From: RGIG4140 sp045632845
GTDB taxonomy: Bacteria > Pseudomonadota > Alphaproteobacteria > CAAHEQ01 > UBA3637
Assembly: GCA_045632845.1 (NCBI GenBank)
Contig: JAZQXL010000022.1
Location: forward strand, 1 to 12,221
Direction of reading: 5' to 3'
DNA length: 12,221 nt
Under the pieces are notes generated by a model. That model searched no databases, was not told the origin of the DNA, and saw nothing but the letters and a program-made list of their open reading frames with translations. Within the stretch, counting starts at the first letter, position 1; the number at the start of each line of letters is the position of its first letter. Of this stretch, positions 1-5,735 are shown piece after piece. Both the position numbers and the translations under genes were made by a program.

Positions 1-2
1 TA

Positions 3-152
3 TATGTAAATGATAAAATTGTTGGAGCTGGGAATACATATCTACAAAGTATGTCTATTACATTAAGCAAGAATGATATTATTAAAGCTAAATGTGATAC
101 AGCTACAAATGATTTAGTATTTTACCCATACAAAGGAGTAAACAATGTTTAA
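3..152 (+). CDS. C-terminal end of a tail/fibre-type structural protein (partial)
   Basis: Only one forward frame stays open from the left edge; it encodes the last 49 residues of a protein whose start lies outside the window. The visible part is rich in Thr, Asn and Asp with short alternating hydrophobic stretches (SMSITLSKND, NDLVFYPYKG), as in beta-rich tips of phage fibre or tail proteins, but no family could be named from so short a piece. It ends at a TAA overlapping the start of the next gene by 8 bases, and that gene's ribosome binding site (AAAGGAG) lies inside it, so the two are probably translationally coupled. Being directly upstream of a probable fibre-associated protein supports a tail role. 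That it is coding is fairly sure; the function is inference from position. Confidence 0.6.
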   Translation, partial: YVNDKIVGAGNTYLQSMSITLSKNDIIKAKCDTATNDLVFYPYKGVNNV

Positions 153-579
153 ATACGCAAAAATTACAAACGCAGAAACAAAACAATGTGAAGTCGGTCT
201 AGGCACAAACTCAAAGTTCTATGAATCTATTGGTATGATTAAAATGGCAGTAGAACAAGCTTATGACGGTTCTTGGTATTTGGCAGGATATGCACCACAA
301 CCACCAGAACCAACCATTGAAGAACAAAACGAAGCTATCCGTCAAACACGTCAACGCTTATTCACAGAACAAGCAGACCCATTGAAGTTTGACTACGAAG
401 AATGTCTAGCTCGTTATGGCGAAACAGATGAACGCACAGTTGAAGCTAAAAAAGTATGGTTAGCTAAGAAAGATGAGATTAGAGAGAATAACCCTTACAT
501 CTCAGAACCCACAGAAACAGCGACTTCTGAGGTATTAGACGATTCGGAAAGCACAGGTTTATCTTGGAAAAACGAATAA
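145..579 (+). CDS. Probable tail-fibre-associated / fibre assembly-like protein
   Basis: A 144-residue protein. The N-terminal part (about 1-50) has the pattern of short phage proteins encoded just after a fibre gene: KYAKI near the start, then VEQAYDGSWYLAGYAP ending in a Pro-rich hinge (QPPEPT). The middle holds an R-x6-Q-x-DPL segment (about 66-80), recalling the R-x3-Y-x4-D-PL motif of XkdW-like and fibre-chaperone-like proteins. The C-terminal third is charged and ends in a low-complexity Thr/Ser/Glu tail. ATG 145 is preceded by AAAGGAG at a normal distance. It overlaps the upstream structural gene by 8 bases and is followed closely by the next gene, so all are likely late tail genes. 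The exact role (fibre chaperone, fibre subunit or other) is not established. Confidence 0.6.
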   Translation: MFKYAKITNAETKQCEVGLGTNSKFYESIGMIKMAVEQAYDGSWYLAGYAPQPPEPTIEEQNEAIRQTRQRLFTEQADPLKFDYEECLARYGETDERTVEAKKVWLAKKDEIRENNPYISEPTETATSEVLDDSESTGLSWKNE

Positions 580-590
580 TGAGGCAATAA

Positions 591-878
591 ATGCACGCAA
601 TAAATGACGAAACAAAAGATAAAGTAATGTCAAACCTTTTAAAAGATTGTGATTTTGCTGAAGCTAAAGCTTTTTTAAATGGGCTACCAATGGAAAAGAA
701 ACAGAGGCATTTGTTGCTAAAAATGTATGCAGAGGACACGCCAAATAAAACGATTGCTTATGACATGGGAATATCTGAAAGACAGTTCTATGAATTAGCA
801 GGTCGGGCACGTGTCCATGCATACAATGGCCTAAGAGCCAAGCTTTTGGGCTTTTTTTCATGCACAATGGATTCCTAA
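591..878 (+). CDS. Small helix-turn-helix protein, function unknown
   Basis: A 95-residue protein with a GAGG ribosome binding site 6 bases before ATG 591. Residues about 50-72 (PNKTIAYDMGISERQFYEL) resemble a sigma-70 region 4 or LuxR-like helix-turn-helix: a helix, a tight turn at MGIS, and a recognition-type helix. The first 45 residues look helical and charged. Such small HTH proteins occur in phage late regions and might regulate transcription, but no family was recognised. Oddity: a terminator-like hairpin with a T-run (about 833-858) lies inside the last codons, so the final residues (LLGFFSCTMDS) are encoded by the hairpin and what follows. The last dozen residues may be a read-on extension rather than a conserved part. 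Confidence 0.6.
   Translation: MHAINDETKDKVMSNLLKDCDFAEAKAFLNGLPMEKKQRHLLLKMYAEDTPNKTIAYDMGISERQFYELAGRARVHAYNGLRAKLLGFFSCTMDS
833..858 (+). terminator. Possible intrinsic terminator overlapping the end of a gene
   Basis: AAGAGCC (833-839) can pair with GGCTTTT (849-855, with one G-U pair), and the right arm runs into a run of seven T (852-858). It lies just before a 77-base non-coding gap and would close transcription of the fibre module. It sits inside the preceding reading frame, which is unusual but possible. Confidence 0.5.
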
Positions 879-961
879 CAAAACCACTCATAACATGTTG
901 AGTTTTATTCCATTTTTGAATTGACGCGATTGTGCGTTAACTTTAAAGAAAGGGTTTGAAA
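879..961 (+). promoter_or_regulatory. Intergenic leader with a possible weak promoter and a clear ribosome binding site
   Basis: This gap follows the terminator-like hairpin. It contains TTGACG (921-926), a reasonable -35 box, with TAAAGA 17 bases further on as a poor -10 (three of six matches). AAAGAAAGGG (945-954) is a strong Shine-Dalgarno sequence 7 bases before ATG 962. The ribosome site is well supported; the promoter is a guess. Confidence 0.3.
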
Positions 962-1450
962 ATGGAAATTAAAACAGCAGACGGGACACACTCAGTTGCC
1001 TCAGCAGGCGTTGGTGGTGCAGGTTTAGGGTTAGGTATTGCAGGCACAGCATTAGGCTTGCTCAATGGCAATGGCGGTAACATTTTGGGTGGTTTATTTG
1101 GTGGATGCGGATGCGCAAACACAACATCTCAATTAATGGCCGAGCTTGCAAAAGAAAAAGCCGAAAGATACACGGACCAAGTGGGAACAGAAGTCTATAA
1201 GCAATTCGCAAAAGAGAGAAACGAAACACAAGGTCAAATTAGTGCTTTGTTTGCAGCCATTGCGCAGTTGGATAAAACTGTGTCAGTCAATGAAGCTATC
1301 ACAGGCGAAAGAGTAACATGCTTGAGAAAAGATGTTAATAACATTTATGATGTCTTTAAGCTTGTTGTTCCTAACAGCTCAGTCTGCCCAGGTTGGGGTA
1401 ATGTAACTATCACTCCAACACCTGCAACAACAACGACAGCAGGAGCTTAG
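962..1450 (+). CDS. Gly-rich phage protein with C-terminal VVPN-CP motif, function unknown
   Basis: A 162-residue protein. A TTG lies two codons upstream, but ATG 962 has the AAAGAAAGGG site at the right spacing and is preferred. Residues about 12-52 form a very Gly/Ala/Leu-rich hydrophobic tract (GLGLGIAGTALGLLNGN, then a GCGC cysteine pair), followed by an acidic/basic helical middle (AELAKEKAERYTDQVGTEVY) with coiled-coil character, and a C-terminal VVPNSSVCPGWG then a Thr/Pro/Ala-rich tail. I recall this architecture, with a Gly-rich head, K/E-rich helix and closing 'VVP-x-CP' motif, from gut phage genomes, always near structural or lysis genes and unassigned. A virion or membrane-associated role is possible. 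Nothing here shows enzymatic function. Confidence 0.75.
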   Translation: MEIKTADGTHSVASAGVGGAGLGLGIAGTALGLLNGNGGNILGGLFGGCGCANTTSQLMAELAKEKAERYTDQVGTEVYKQFAKERNETQGQISALFAAIAQLDKTVSVNEAITGERVTCLRKDVNNIYDVFKLVVPNSSVCPGWGNVTITPTPATTTTAGA

Positions 1451-1453
1451 CAC

Positions 1454-1783
1454 ATGGAAACGGTTGACATGAAACAACACGAGCTTGATATAGTTGAAAA
1501 ACAGATCCTCACAGACTTGTTTGGTGGATACGAGGCACAAAATTTAGTTTATAAGTTTGGGTTCTTCAAATTAGATTTGAAACCAAAGGTTCAAAAGATC
1601 ATTCACGATTTTGAAAGCCTTGCTAAACAAATGATGGATGATGAGGGGAAAATTGATAGCTCAAATGTTAAGAAATACTTGAATGAGGATATGATAAAAC
1701 TGCCCGATGGGAAGTATCGCTTGATTGAAGTATATCAAAAATGTCAACCGTTTTTAATGGCTGTTAAAAAATATATTTTGTGA
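1454..1783 (+). CDS. Hypothetical protein, 109 aa
   Basis: A charged, probably all-helical soluble protein without a signal peptide or membrane segment. It starts at ATG 1454, three bases after the stop of the Gly-rich protein; GGAG (1441-1444) lies about 10 bases upstream. An internal Met five codons later is a less likely start. Features include FGFFKLDLKP near residue 35 and a Lys/Asp-rich C-terminal half. No family is recognised. It shares a transcript with the genes on either side, in the block between tail and lysis genes, so a structural or morphogenetic role is possible but unproven. Confidence 0.6.
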   Translation: METVDMKQHELDIVEKQILTDLFGGYEAQNLVYKFGFFKLDLKPKVQKIIHDFESLAKQMMDDEGKIDSSNVKKYLNEDMIKLPDGKYRLIEVYQKCQPFLMAVKKYIL

Positions 1784-1791
1784 GGCAAGAT

Positions 1792-2007
1792 ATGACACAC
1801 GAAGAAATACACAAAACATCTGATGATATTCATGCTGGTATTCGGATGATGCTTGAAAAGGTTGCAAAGGCTTCAAGGGATACTGGTGAAATGGATTTGT
1901 GCGATATGGGCAAGGTAACCGATATGATAAAAGACCTTGCTGAAGCGCATAAAGACATTGTTAAGGTTCACTGGATGCTTTCTGAAAAACCAATTAGAAA
2001 ATATTAG
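1792..2007 (+). CDS. Hypothetical small helical protein, 71 aa
   Basis: A soluble, strongly helical protein rich in Met, Asp, Lys and His (for example HAGIRMMLEKVAKA, DMGKVTDMIKDLAEAHK). The frame could begin at GTG 1780, but ATG 1792 has GAGG at 1782-1785 at proper spacing and is chosen. It starts 9 bases after the previous stop and ends just before a strong terminator, so it is the last gene of that transcription unit. The family is not recognised. Confidence 0.6.
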   Translation: MTHEEIHKTSDDIHAGIRMMLEKVAKASRDTGEMDLCDMGKVTDMIKDLAEAHKDIVKVHWMLSEKPIRKY

Positions 2008-2028
2008 TGTTTTATTGATCAACCAAAG

Positions 2029-2056
2029 CCACTCTCTTTTGAGGGTGGTTTTTTTT
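2029..2056 (+). terminator. Intrinsic terminator
   Basis: CCACTCTC (2029-2036) pairs with GAGGGTGG (2041-2048) with one G-U pair, loop TTTT, followed by eight T. It is a textbook rho-independent terminator about 20 bases after the stop at 2007, separating the structural-region genes from the lysis block. Confidence 0.9.
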
Positions 2057-2067
2057 ATGAGGGGAGT

Positions 2068-2208
2068 ATGGCAACAGAGAGAGAAAAGAAAGCTGCAAAG
2101 ATATGCGCAAGGTTGCAGATGCGCGCTTATAAAAGAAGGTGGAAACCAAAAGAAAGGGGGCTTTGGGATAAAATGATCACAATAATAAACAAGGAAAGAG
2201 AGCGATGA
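2068..2208 (+). CDS. Small basic protein, 46 aa
   Basis: A short frame starting at ATG 2068 with GAGGGG just upstream and ending in a TGA that overlaps the next gene's ATG (ATGA at 2205-2208), a typical coupled-gene junction. The product is very basic, with many Lys/Arg and several Trp (MRAYKRRWKPKERGLWDKM), probably helical, with no membrane segment. A competing frame over the same bases lacks a plausible start. Function is unknown; the charge would suit nucleic-acid binding, but that is speculation. Evidence for coding is the ribosome site plus the overlap with a following gene. Confidence 0.65.
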   Translation: MATEREKKAAKICARLQMRAYKRRWKPKERGLWDKMITIINKERER

Positions 2209-2411
2209 AGGAAGAGCAATTGGAATTTACTGACATTATGCATTGTTCAAAGAATTGGTTTGCAATGCCAAGAGAGAACGGTTTAAGAAACGAGTTTAGT
2301 TATAACGAGCATAAGATTGCGACAAACAGAAACAGCTCTATATCATATATGTTGAGCCTATATGATCGCCAAGTCTATCTTCTTAAAGAACTTCAAAGAC
2401 AAAGAGGATAG
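2205..2411 (+). CDS. Hypothetical protein, 68 aa
   Basis: Starts at ATG 2205, overlapping the stop of the 46-aa gene, with AAGGAAAGAG upstream. The product has a polar N-terminal half (KNWFAMPRENGLRNEFSYNE) and a helical C-terminal part rich in Leu, Gln and Arg (YDRQVYLLKELQRQRG). There is no signal, membrane segment or known motif. It ends two bases before the first lysis-cassette gene and probably shares its transcript. Confidence 0.55.
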   Translation: MKEEQLEFTDIMHCSKNWFAMPRENGLRNEFSYNEHKIATNRNSSISYMLSLYDRQVYLLKELQRQRG

Positions 2412-2413
2412 CG

Positions 2414-2656
2414 ATGATAGAAAAGGTTAAAAGCACTGTTTGGGTTATGATGGGAATATTCGCTATATGTGGCTTTATTCAGACACTATTAACTTTAAAT
2501 CCACGGCTAACAAAAGTTGAGGAGCGCATGACAAACTGTGAGGGCAGGGTATCTGGCATTGAAATCAAGTTAGATACCATTGTTAAACAGAACATTGAAT
2601 CAAGCAAGGATATAAAAGATATATATCATTTAATTATGGAAAGGCACTCAAAATGA
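2414..2656 (+). CDS. Small membrane/coiled-coil protein of the lysis cassette
   Basis: An 80-residue protein with one N-terminal hydrophobic segment (about 8-29, VWVMMGIFAICGFIQTLLTL) followed by a heptad-like charged helix (LTKVEERMTNCEGRVSGIE, then DTIVKQN). The order, membrane first and coiled coil after, is opposite to XhlA of Bacillus phages, but composition and size suit an accessory lysis membrane protein or holin partner. GAGG precedes ATG 2414, and its TGA overlaps the lysozyme ATG (ATGA), so the two are coupled. An alternative is a second membrane-tethered protein unrelated to hole formation. The position next to the endolysin is the main argument. Confidence 0.55.
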   Translation: MIEKVKSTVWVMMGIFAICGFIQTLLTLNPRLTKVEERMTNCEGRVSGIEIKLDTIVKQNIESSKDIKDIYHLIMERHSK

Positions 2657-3063
2657 CATTGGTTGAAAGATTGATTAAACATGAGGGATTGAGGCTCAGA
2701 CCTTACACCTGCCCAGCAGGAAAGCTTACAATTGGCGTAGGGCGTAACTTAGAGGACAGGGGTATAACCGAAGAAGAAGCTATGATGATGCTTCAGAATG
2801 ACATGCTAGCTTGTCGCAAAGAGTGCTATGCAAATTTTCACTGGTATGGGGAAATGGATGAGTTAAGGCAAGAGGTTATTCTTGAAATGTGCTTTAACCT
2901 TGGCATTGCACGTTTAAAGGGATTCAAAAAAATGCTAAAGGCCTGTGAGTTGAAGAATTACACGCTGGCAAGCCAAGAGATGTTGACCTCACTTTGGGCA
3001 AGGCAGGTAGGCCAACGAGCAAAGAACCTTGCAAAGATAATGGAAAAAGGAGTGGAATTATGA
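2653..3063 (+). CDS. Endolysin, T4-lysozyme type (GH24)
   Basis: A 136-residue muramidase that cuts the N-acetylmuramic acid to N-acetylglucosamine bond of peptidoglycan. The catalytic signature is clear: E11 in KHEG, then residue 20 and T26 in LTIGVGRN, the same numbering as T4 lysozyme (E11, D20, T26). Residue 20 is Cys, not Asp. Several phage GH24 enzymes have a Cys here, and T4 lysozyme with D20C is known to keep activity, so the enzyme is probably functional. A helical C-terminal half (EVILEMCFNLGIARLKGF, then LTSLWARQVGQRA) matches the family. There is no signal peptide or N-terminal anchor, so release needs a holin. It is coupled to the neighbours by ATGA overlaps on both sides. The length is normal for compact phage lysozymes. 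Confidence 0.93.
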   Translation: MTLVERLIKHEGLRLRPYTCPAGKLTIGVGRNLEDRGITEEEAMMMLQNDMLACRKECYANFHWYGEMDELRQEVILEMCFNLGIARLKGFKKMLKACELKNYTLASQEMLTSLWARQVGQRAKNLAKIMEKGVEL

Positions 3064-3227
3064 TTGAATGGATTACTGCACATTGGGATGAAGTGTTAGC
3101 TGTCTATGGTGGATTAGTGGCTATCTGCACCATTGTTGTTAAATGGACACCAACAACAAAAGATGATGAGCTGTTGGGCAAAATCGTTAAGGTGTTAGAT
3201 AAATTTTCAACGGTGTCAAAAAAATGA
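3060..3227 (+). CDS. Small holin-like membrane protein
   Basis: Starts at ATG 3060, overlapping the lysozyme stop; a longer in-frame version from 2994 lies inside the lysozyme gene and is rejected. The 55-residue product has a short polar N-terminus (MIEWITAHWDE), one hydrophobic segment (about 12-28, VLAVYGGLVAICTIVVK), then a TPTTKDDELLGKIVKVLDKF tail. Small one-pass proteins with a 'TPTxKDD' segment and amphipathic tail occur next to phage endolysins and are usually called holins. Its stop overlaps the next start by ATGA. It is a good holin candidate, though the protein at 2414 could share or take that role. Confidence 0.65.
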   Translation: MIEWITAHWDEVLAVYGGLVAICTIVVKWTPTTKDDELLGKIVKVLDKFSTVSKK

Positions 3228-3421
3228 TGTGGCTTAAGGAAAAAGTATTGTGGATTATAGGGGGCATTGTTGCCCTCTTTACCGTATATATAATGGGCAG
3301 AAAGGGTAAAGAGAATGAAACAAACAAAGATCTTCTTAAAGTTGCCAAGAAAAGCAAGCGTGTTAATGATATTCCTTTTAATGAGCTTGTTAAGCGCATG
3401 CAAGACTATAACGACAAGTGA
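3224..3421 (+). CDS. Inner-membrane spanin subunit (Rz-like)
   Basis: A 65-residue protein: an N-terminal membrane segment (about 4-24, LKEKVLWIIGGIVALFTVYI) and a charged periplasmic helix (KENETNKDLLKVAKKSKRVND, about 30-50). This matches the shape, though not the length, of Rz i-spanins, which join inner and outer membranes in the last step of Gram-negative lysis. The strongest evidence is context: a lipoprotein gene starts inside it in the +1 frame, the classic embedded Rz/Rz1 arrangement. It starts at the first of two ATG codons, overlapping the upstream stop. Lambda Rz is much longer, so the periplasmic helix here is short and would have to rely on the partner to cross the periplasm. 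Confidence 0.7.
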   Translation: MMWLKEKVLWIIGGIVALFTVYIMGRKGKENETNKDLLKVAKKSKRVNDIPFNELVKRMQDYNDK

Positions 3422-3542
3422 ATGCATGTGGTATCTCGAGCCAACGGGGAATGAATGCCTAAGCATTAAAGACACGGCACCAGATTTATTTGTTAAGTGT
3501 GCCAAGAATAAGATCAGTTATAATGAGTTTTGCAAGGATTAA
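3315..3542 (+). CDS. Outer-membrane spanin lipoprotein (Rz1-like), nested
   Basis: A 75-residue protein whose signal peptide (basic KLPRK, then hydrophobic ASVLMIFLLMSLLSAC) ends in a lipobox LSAC with Cys29 as the lipidation site. The mature part has four further Cys and an NKISYNEFCKD end, resembling the C-terminal pattern of proteobacterial phage Rz1-like lipoproteins ('...HN..W...C'). GGGTAAAGAG precedes ATG 3315. The first 107 bases lie inside the i-spanin gene in the +1 frame. The mature protein is Pro-poor, unlike lambda Rz1. Its stop codon interlocks with that of the opposite-strand recombinase, leaving no room for a terminator. Confidence 0.75.
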   Translation: MKQTKIFLKLPRKASVLMIFLLMSLLSACKTITTSECMWYLEPTGNECLSIKDTAPDLFVKCAKNKISYNEFCKD

Positions 3543-5086
3543 GCAGCTTTTAATGCCAAAGCTTCAGTGATCGAATCATTAATAATACGAAGCTCTTCAA
3601 TAGAAATAGTTCGAAGATTATCGCATATCTCGCCCCACATGCGATGGCTTCCCCAATTTAACATAGAATCAAACGGGGAAGCCAGCTCAAATCCTAGGTT
3701 TTCGCCGTTTAGTTCAAGAGTTCGAATGACGATTTTTAATAATTGGCGTTTTAAGGCAAAATTCGAACTTCTGCAAAAAACATCCCCAATATTTCGTGTT
3801 GCTCTTAATAATTTGACGACCATGTCATTAAACGAATCATCAGCTTTGTTGCATGATTTGATTGATTCTTGCAACTCATCCTTTTCAATTTTTAATTGTG
3901 CTGACTTTTCGATATATGTTTCTTCATCGATTTTGCCATCCAAATAAAACTTCAATAAAGTATCAAGGCGTTTTTTTGCTGTTTCAAGGTCTTTATTAAG
4001 CTGAGCAAGTGATTGTTCACGGATAGCCATTTCATTCTCTTTTTGCTTTTTAAGATCCTTGGCAATCTTGTTAATGATATCTTCTGGTATTTGGATTGCT
4101 TTAAAAACATTTTCAACTTGTTCTAAAACAACCTCTTCACGAACATATTTACGTTTGCCATTCTCATCATAGCATACAATATAATTGATATAGCCTTTTT
4201 TGGTGTCTGTGGAGCAAATCTTTCCTGTGTTGGCACATCTGATCATACCACGGAAAAGATAGTCTTTGGCAGCGTATTTAAACTCTGTTTTGTTGCCCCT
4301 GGTTCTGATGCGTTGGCACCTATCCCATAACTCTTTAGAAATAAGCTTTTCATAACAGTGAGCGCGATATTCACCTTTGTGGAACATAACACCATAATAA
4401 AATGGATTTGCAATCATTCTTTGAAGTTGGGAAACCTTAACATCATTCCCTCTGTTTGATTTTAAACCAATCTCTTTTGCATAAACAGATAACTCTTTGA
4501 ATGAGGTTTTGCCAAGAGAATACTTTTCAAACAGTTTTTTAACAAGGTGTGAGTTTTCAGCAAGTTTGATGCCACCTTTATTGCCAACATCACGATAGTT
4601 TCTGTAACCAAGAGGCGCAAGAGATGCCCATTGACCATTTTTTACTTTAAAATCCAAAGACCTTTTAACGTTGTCGGACAATTGTAACACATAAGATTTT
4701 GCTGCCATCACTGAAAAATCCCACCTCATAATATCTGTGGAACGAGAATCTTTGGAAATAACTAAGTTTTCTTTGAAGAAGTGAAGCTCAATCTTGCCTT
4801 TTTGGACAAGTTCATGAAGAGTGATGCTTTCTTTAAAAGAGCGTTGCACACGATCAACAGCATCAGCCACAATAGCAATAGTTTCTTTTTGAGATTTGCA
4901 AAACTTTAAAATCTCATTAAATTGCTTGCGTTTACCAACTGTTGATGACTCAATGATTTGGTAAGTACTAACAACAGTTAAGTTCTTTCTTGTCGCAAAT
5001 TCTGTAAGTCTTGTAATTTGAGCATCCAGCGAGTAGCCGTCTTCCTGTTCCTTGCTCGAAACACGAGCTAGTATTATTGCTTTCAT
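3539..5086 (-). CDS. Large serine recombinase / phage integrase
   Basis: A 515-residue protein starting at ATG 5086 with GGAGGAG 7 bases upstream; a TTG two codons earlier is rejected. The resolvase catalytic domain (1 to about 140) has nucleophile S10 in LARVSSKEQEDGYSLDAQ and the DRVQR arginine motif (about 78-82). The recombinase domain (about 150-270) includes NGQWASLAPLGYRN and IANPFYYGVM. A reduced zinc ribbon (about 279-320) has Cys 284, 291 and 305, and a long coiled coil (about 345-410) follows. It should integrate and, with a directionality factor, excise the phage by attP x attB recombination. The ribbon lacks the usual C-x2-C ... C-x4-C set; a related clade with C-x2-TG is known to me, so this is a variant, not decay. 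It is the last gene of the leftward early operon. Confidence 0.93.
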   Translation of the reverse strand: MKAIILARVSSKEQEDGYSLDAQITRLTEFATRKNLTVVSTYQIIESSTVGKRKQFNEILKFCKSQKETIAIVADAVDRVQRSFKESITLHELVQKGKIELHFFKENLVISKDSRSTDIMRWDFSVMAAKSYVLQLSDNVKRSLDFKVKNGQWASLAPLGYRNYRDVGNKGGIKLAENSHLVKKLFEKYSLGKTSFKELSVYAKEIGLKSNRGNDVKVSQLQRMIANPFYYGVMFHKGEYRAHCYEKLISKELWDRCQRIRTRGNKTEFKYAAKDYLFRGMIRCANTGKICSTDTKKGYINYIVCYDENGKRKYVREEVVLEQVENVFKAIQIPEDIINKIAKDLKKQKENEMAIREQSLAQLNKDLETAKKRLDTLLKFYLDGKIDEETYIEKSAQLKIEKDELQESIKSCNKADDSFNDMVVKLLRATRNIGDVFCRSSNFALKRQLLKIVIRTLELNGENLGFELASPFDSMLNWGSHRMWGEICDNLRTISIEELRIINDSITEALALKAA

Positions 5087-5222
5087 AATCAATCTCCTCC
5101 TGCATTAGAAGAAGGCAGTTGCAAGCCTCTTTTAATCTAAAGATAGCCTCAGACATTTGAGCATCTGTCAAAGGTATATCATAGAGTTTATTTATGCTAT
5201 CTTCTAATGTGTTTGAAGTCAT
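4968..5222 (-). CDS. Small protein overlapping the recombinase start
   Basis: Starts at ATG 5222 with AAGAAAG upstream and gives 84 residues. The first 45 (up to the recombinase start) look like a genuine helical domain: DIPLTDAQMSEAIFRLKEAC followed by LLLMQEEID, similar to short proteins I recall just upstream of serine recombinases in related phages. The remaining 39 residues, Cys-rich and irregular, overlap the recombinase gene by 119 bases in another frame and look unselected. Perhaps an ancestral stop near the recombinase start was lost. The recombinase ribosome site lies inside this gene, which suggests translational coupling. Function is unknown; an excision-control role is possible from position only. 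Confidence 0.55.
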   Translation of the reverse strand: MTSNTLEDSINKLYDIPLTDAQMSEAIFRLKEACNCLLLMQEEIDYESNNTSSCFEQGTGRRLLAGCSNYKTYRICDKKELNCC

Positions 5223-5255
5223 TATATATTACTTTCTTAAAAATTTCAAGTTTAA

Positions 5256-5711
5256 TTAGATTTTACCAGATGATCCAAAGCCTTTGTTGCCTCTATCTGA
5301 GTTAGAAAGGGATGTTACAAGCTCAACTGTTGGTTTGAATATTGGACATACAACAAGCTGAGCAATGCGTTCTTGTGGCTGGATTTCTGCTTGTGTATTG
5401 CTAAAATTGATAACAGTAACATAGATTTCCCCTCTGTATCCTCTATCAACTGTTCCAAACTGAGCGATTAAACCGATTTTAGTATGGCCAGAGCGAGGTC
5501 TAACCTGTAACTCAACGGATACATCAGGTGTTGCAAAGTAATCATCTTCATCTTCAATTTCAACAGCAATGCCTGTTGGAATGGTTGCCTTACTCATTGG
5601 ATCAATAACCAAAGGTTTATCAATGCAAGCTCTTAAATCATAGCCACTATCTTCAGAACTTGAGATTAAATCAGGCATTTCATTGTTTAATTTTTTGAGT
5701 TTCAGTTTCAT
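5256..5711 (-). CDS. dut: dUTP diphosphatase (dUTPase)
   Basis: A 151-residue trimeric-type dUTPase that hydrolyses dUTP to dUMP and diphosphate, keeping uracil out of phage DNA and feeding dTMP synthesis. All five motifs are present: I DSGYDLRA (21-28), II RPRSGHTKIG (71-80), III FGTVDRGYRGEI (about 85-96) with the nucleotide-binding Asp89 and Tyr92, IV ERIAQLVV (114-121), and V RGNKGFGSSG (140-149), the C-terminal arm that closes over the substrate. Length is normal. AGGAG precedes ATG 5711. It is carried in the early operon between uncharacterised genes and the recombinase, consistent with a role in phage DNA synthesis. Confidence 0.97.
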   Translation of the reverse strand: MKLKLKKLNNEMPDLISSSEDSGYDLRACIDKPLVIDPMSKATIPTGIAVEIEDEDDYFATPDVSVELQVRPRSGHTKIGLIAQFGTVDRGYRGEIYVTVINFSNTQAEIQPQERIAQLVVCPIFKPTVELVTSLSNSDRGNKGFGSSGKI

Positions 5712-5735
5712 TTTTGCTCCTATTTTTCACGTTTT

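Noticed and set aside
1937..2176. 79-residue forward frame
   Set aside because: It begins inside the 71-aa gene, reads through the terminator hairpin, and competes with the better-supported 46-aa frame.
2994..3059. Upstream start for the holin-like protein
   Set aside because: It lies inside the lysozyme coding sequence and would add a basic stretch before the membrane segment; ATG 3060 gives the normal ATGA overlap.
3567..3947. 126-residue forward frame opposite the recombinase
   Set aside because: Antisense shadow; the recombinase on the other strand has clear domains and motifs.
3539..5086. Decayed recombinase because of the incomplete zinc ribbon
   Set aside because: The frame is intact, the catalytic Ser and Arg motifs are present, and related recombinases with a reduced C-x2-TG ribbon are familiar to me, so it is a clade feature.
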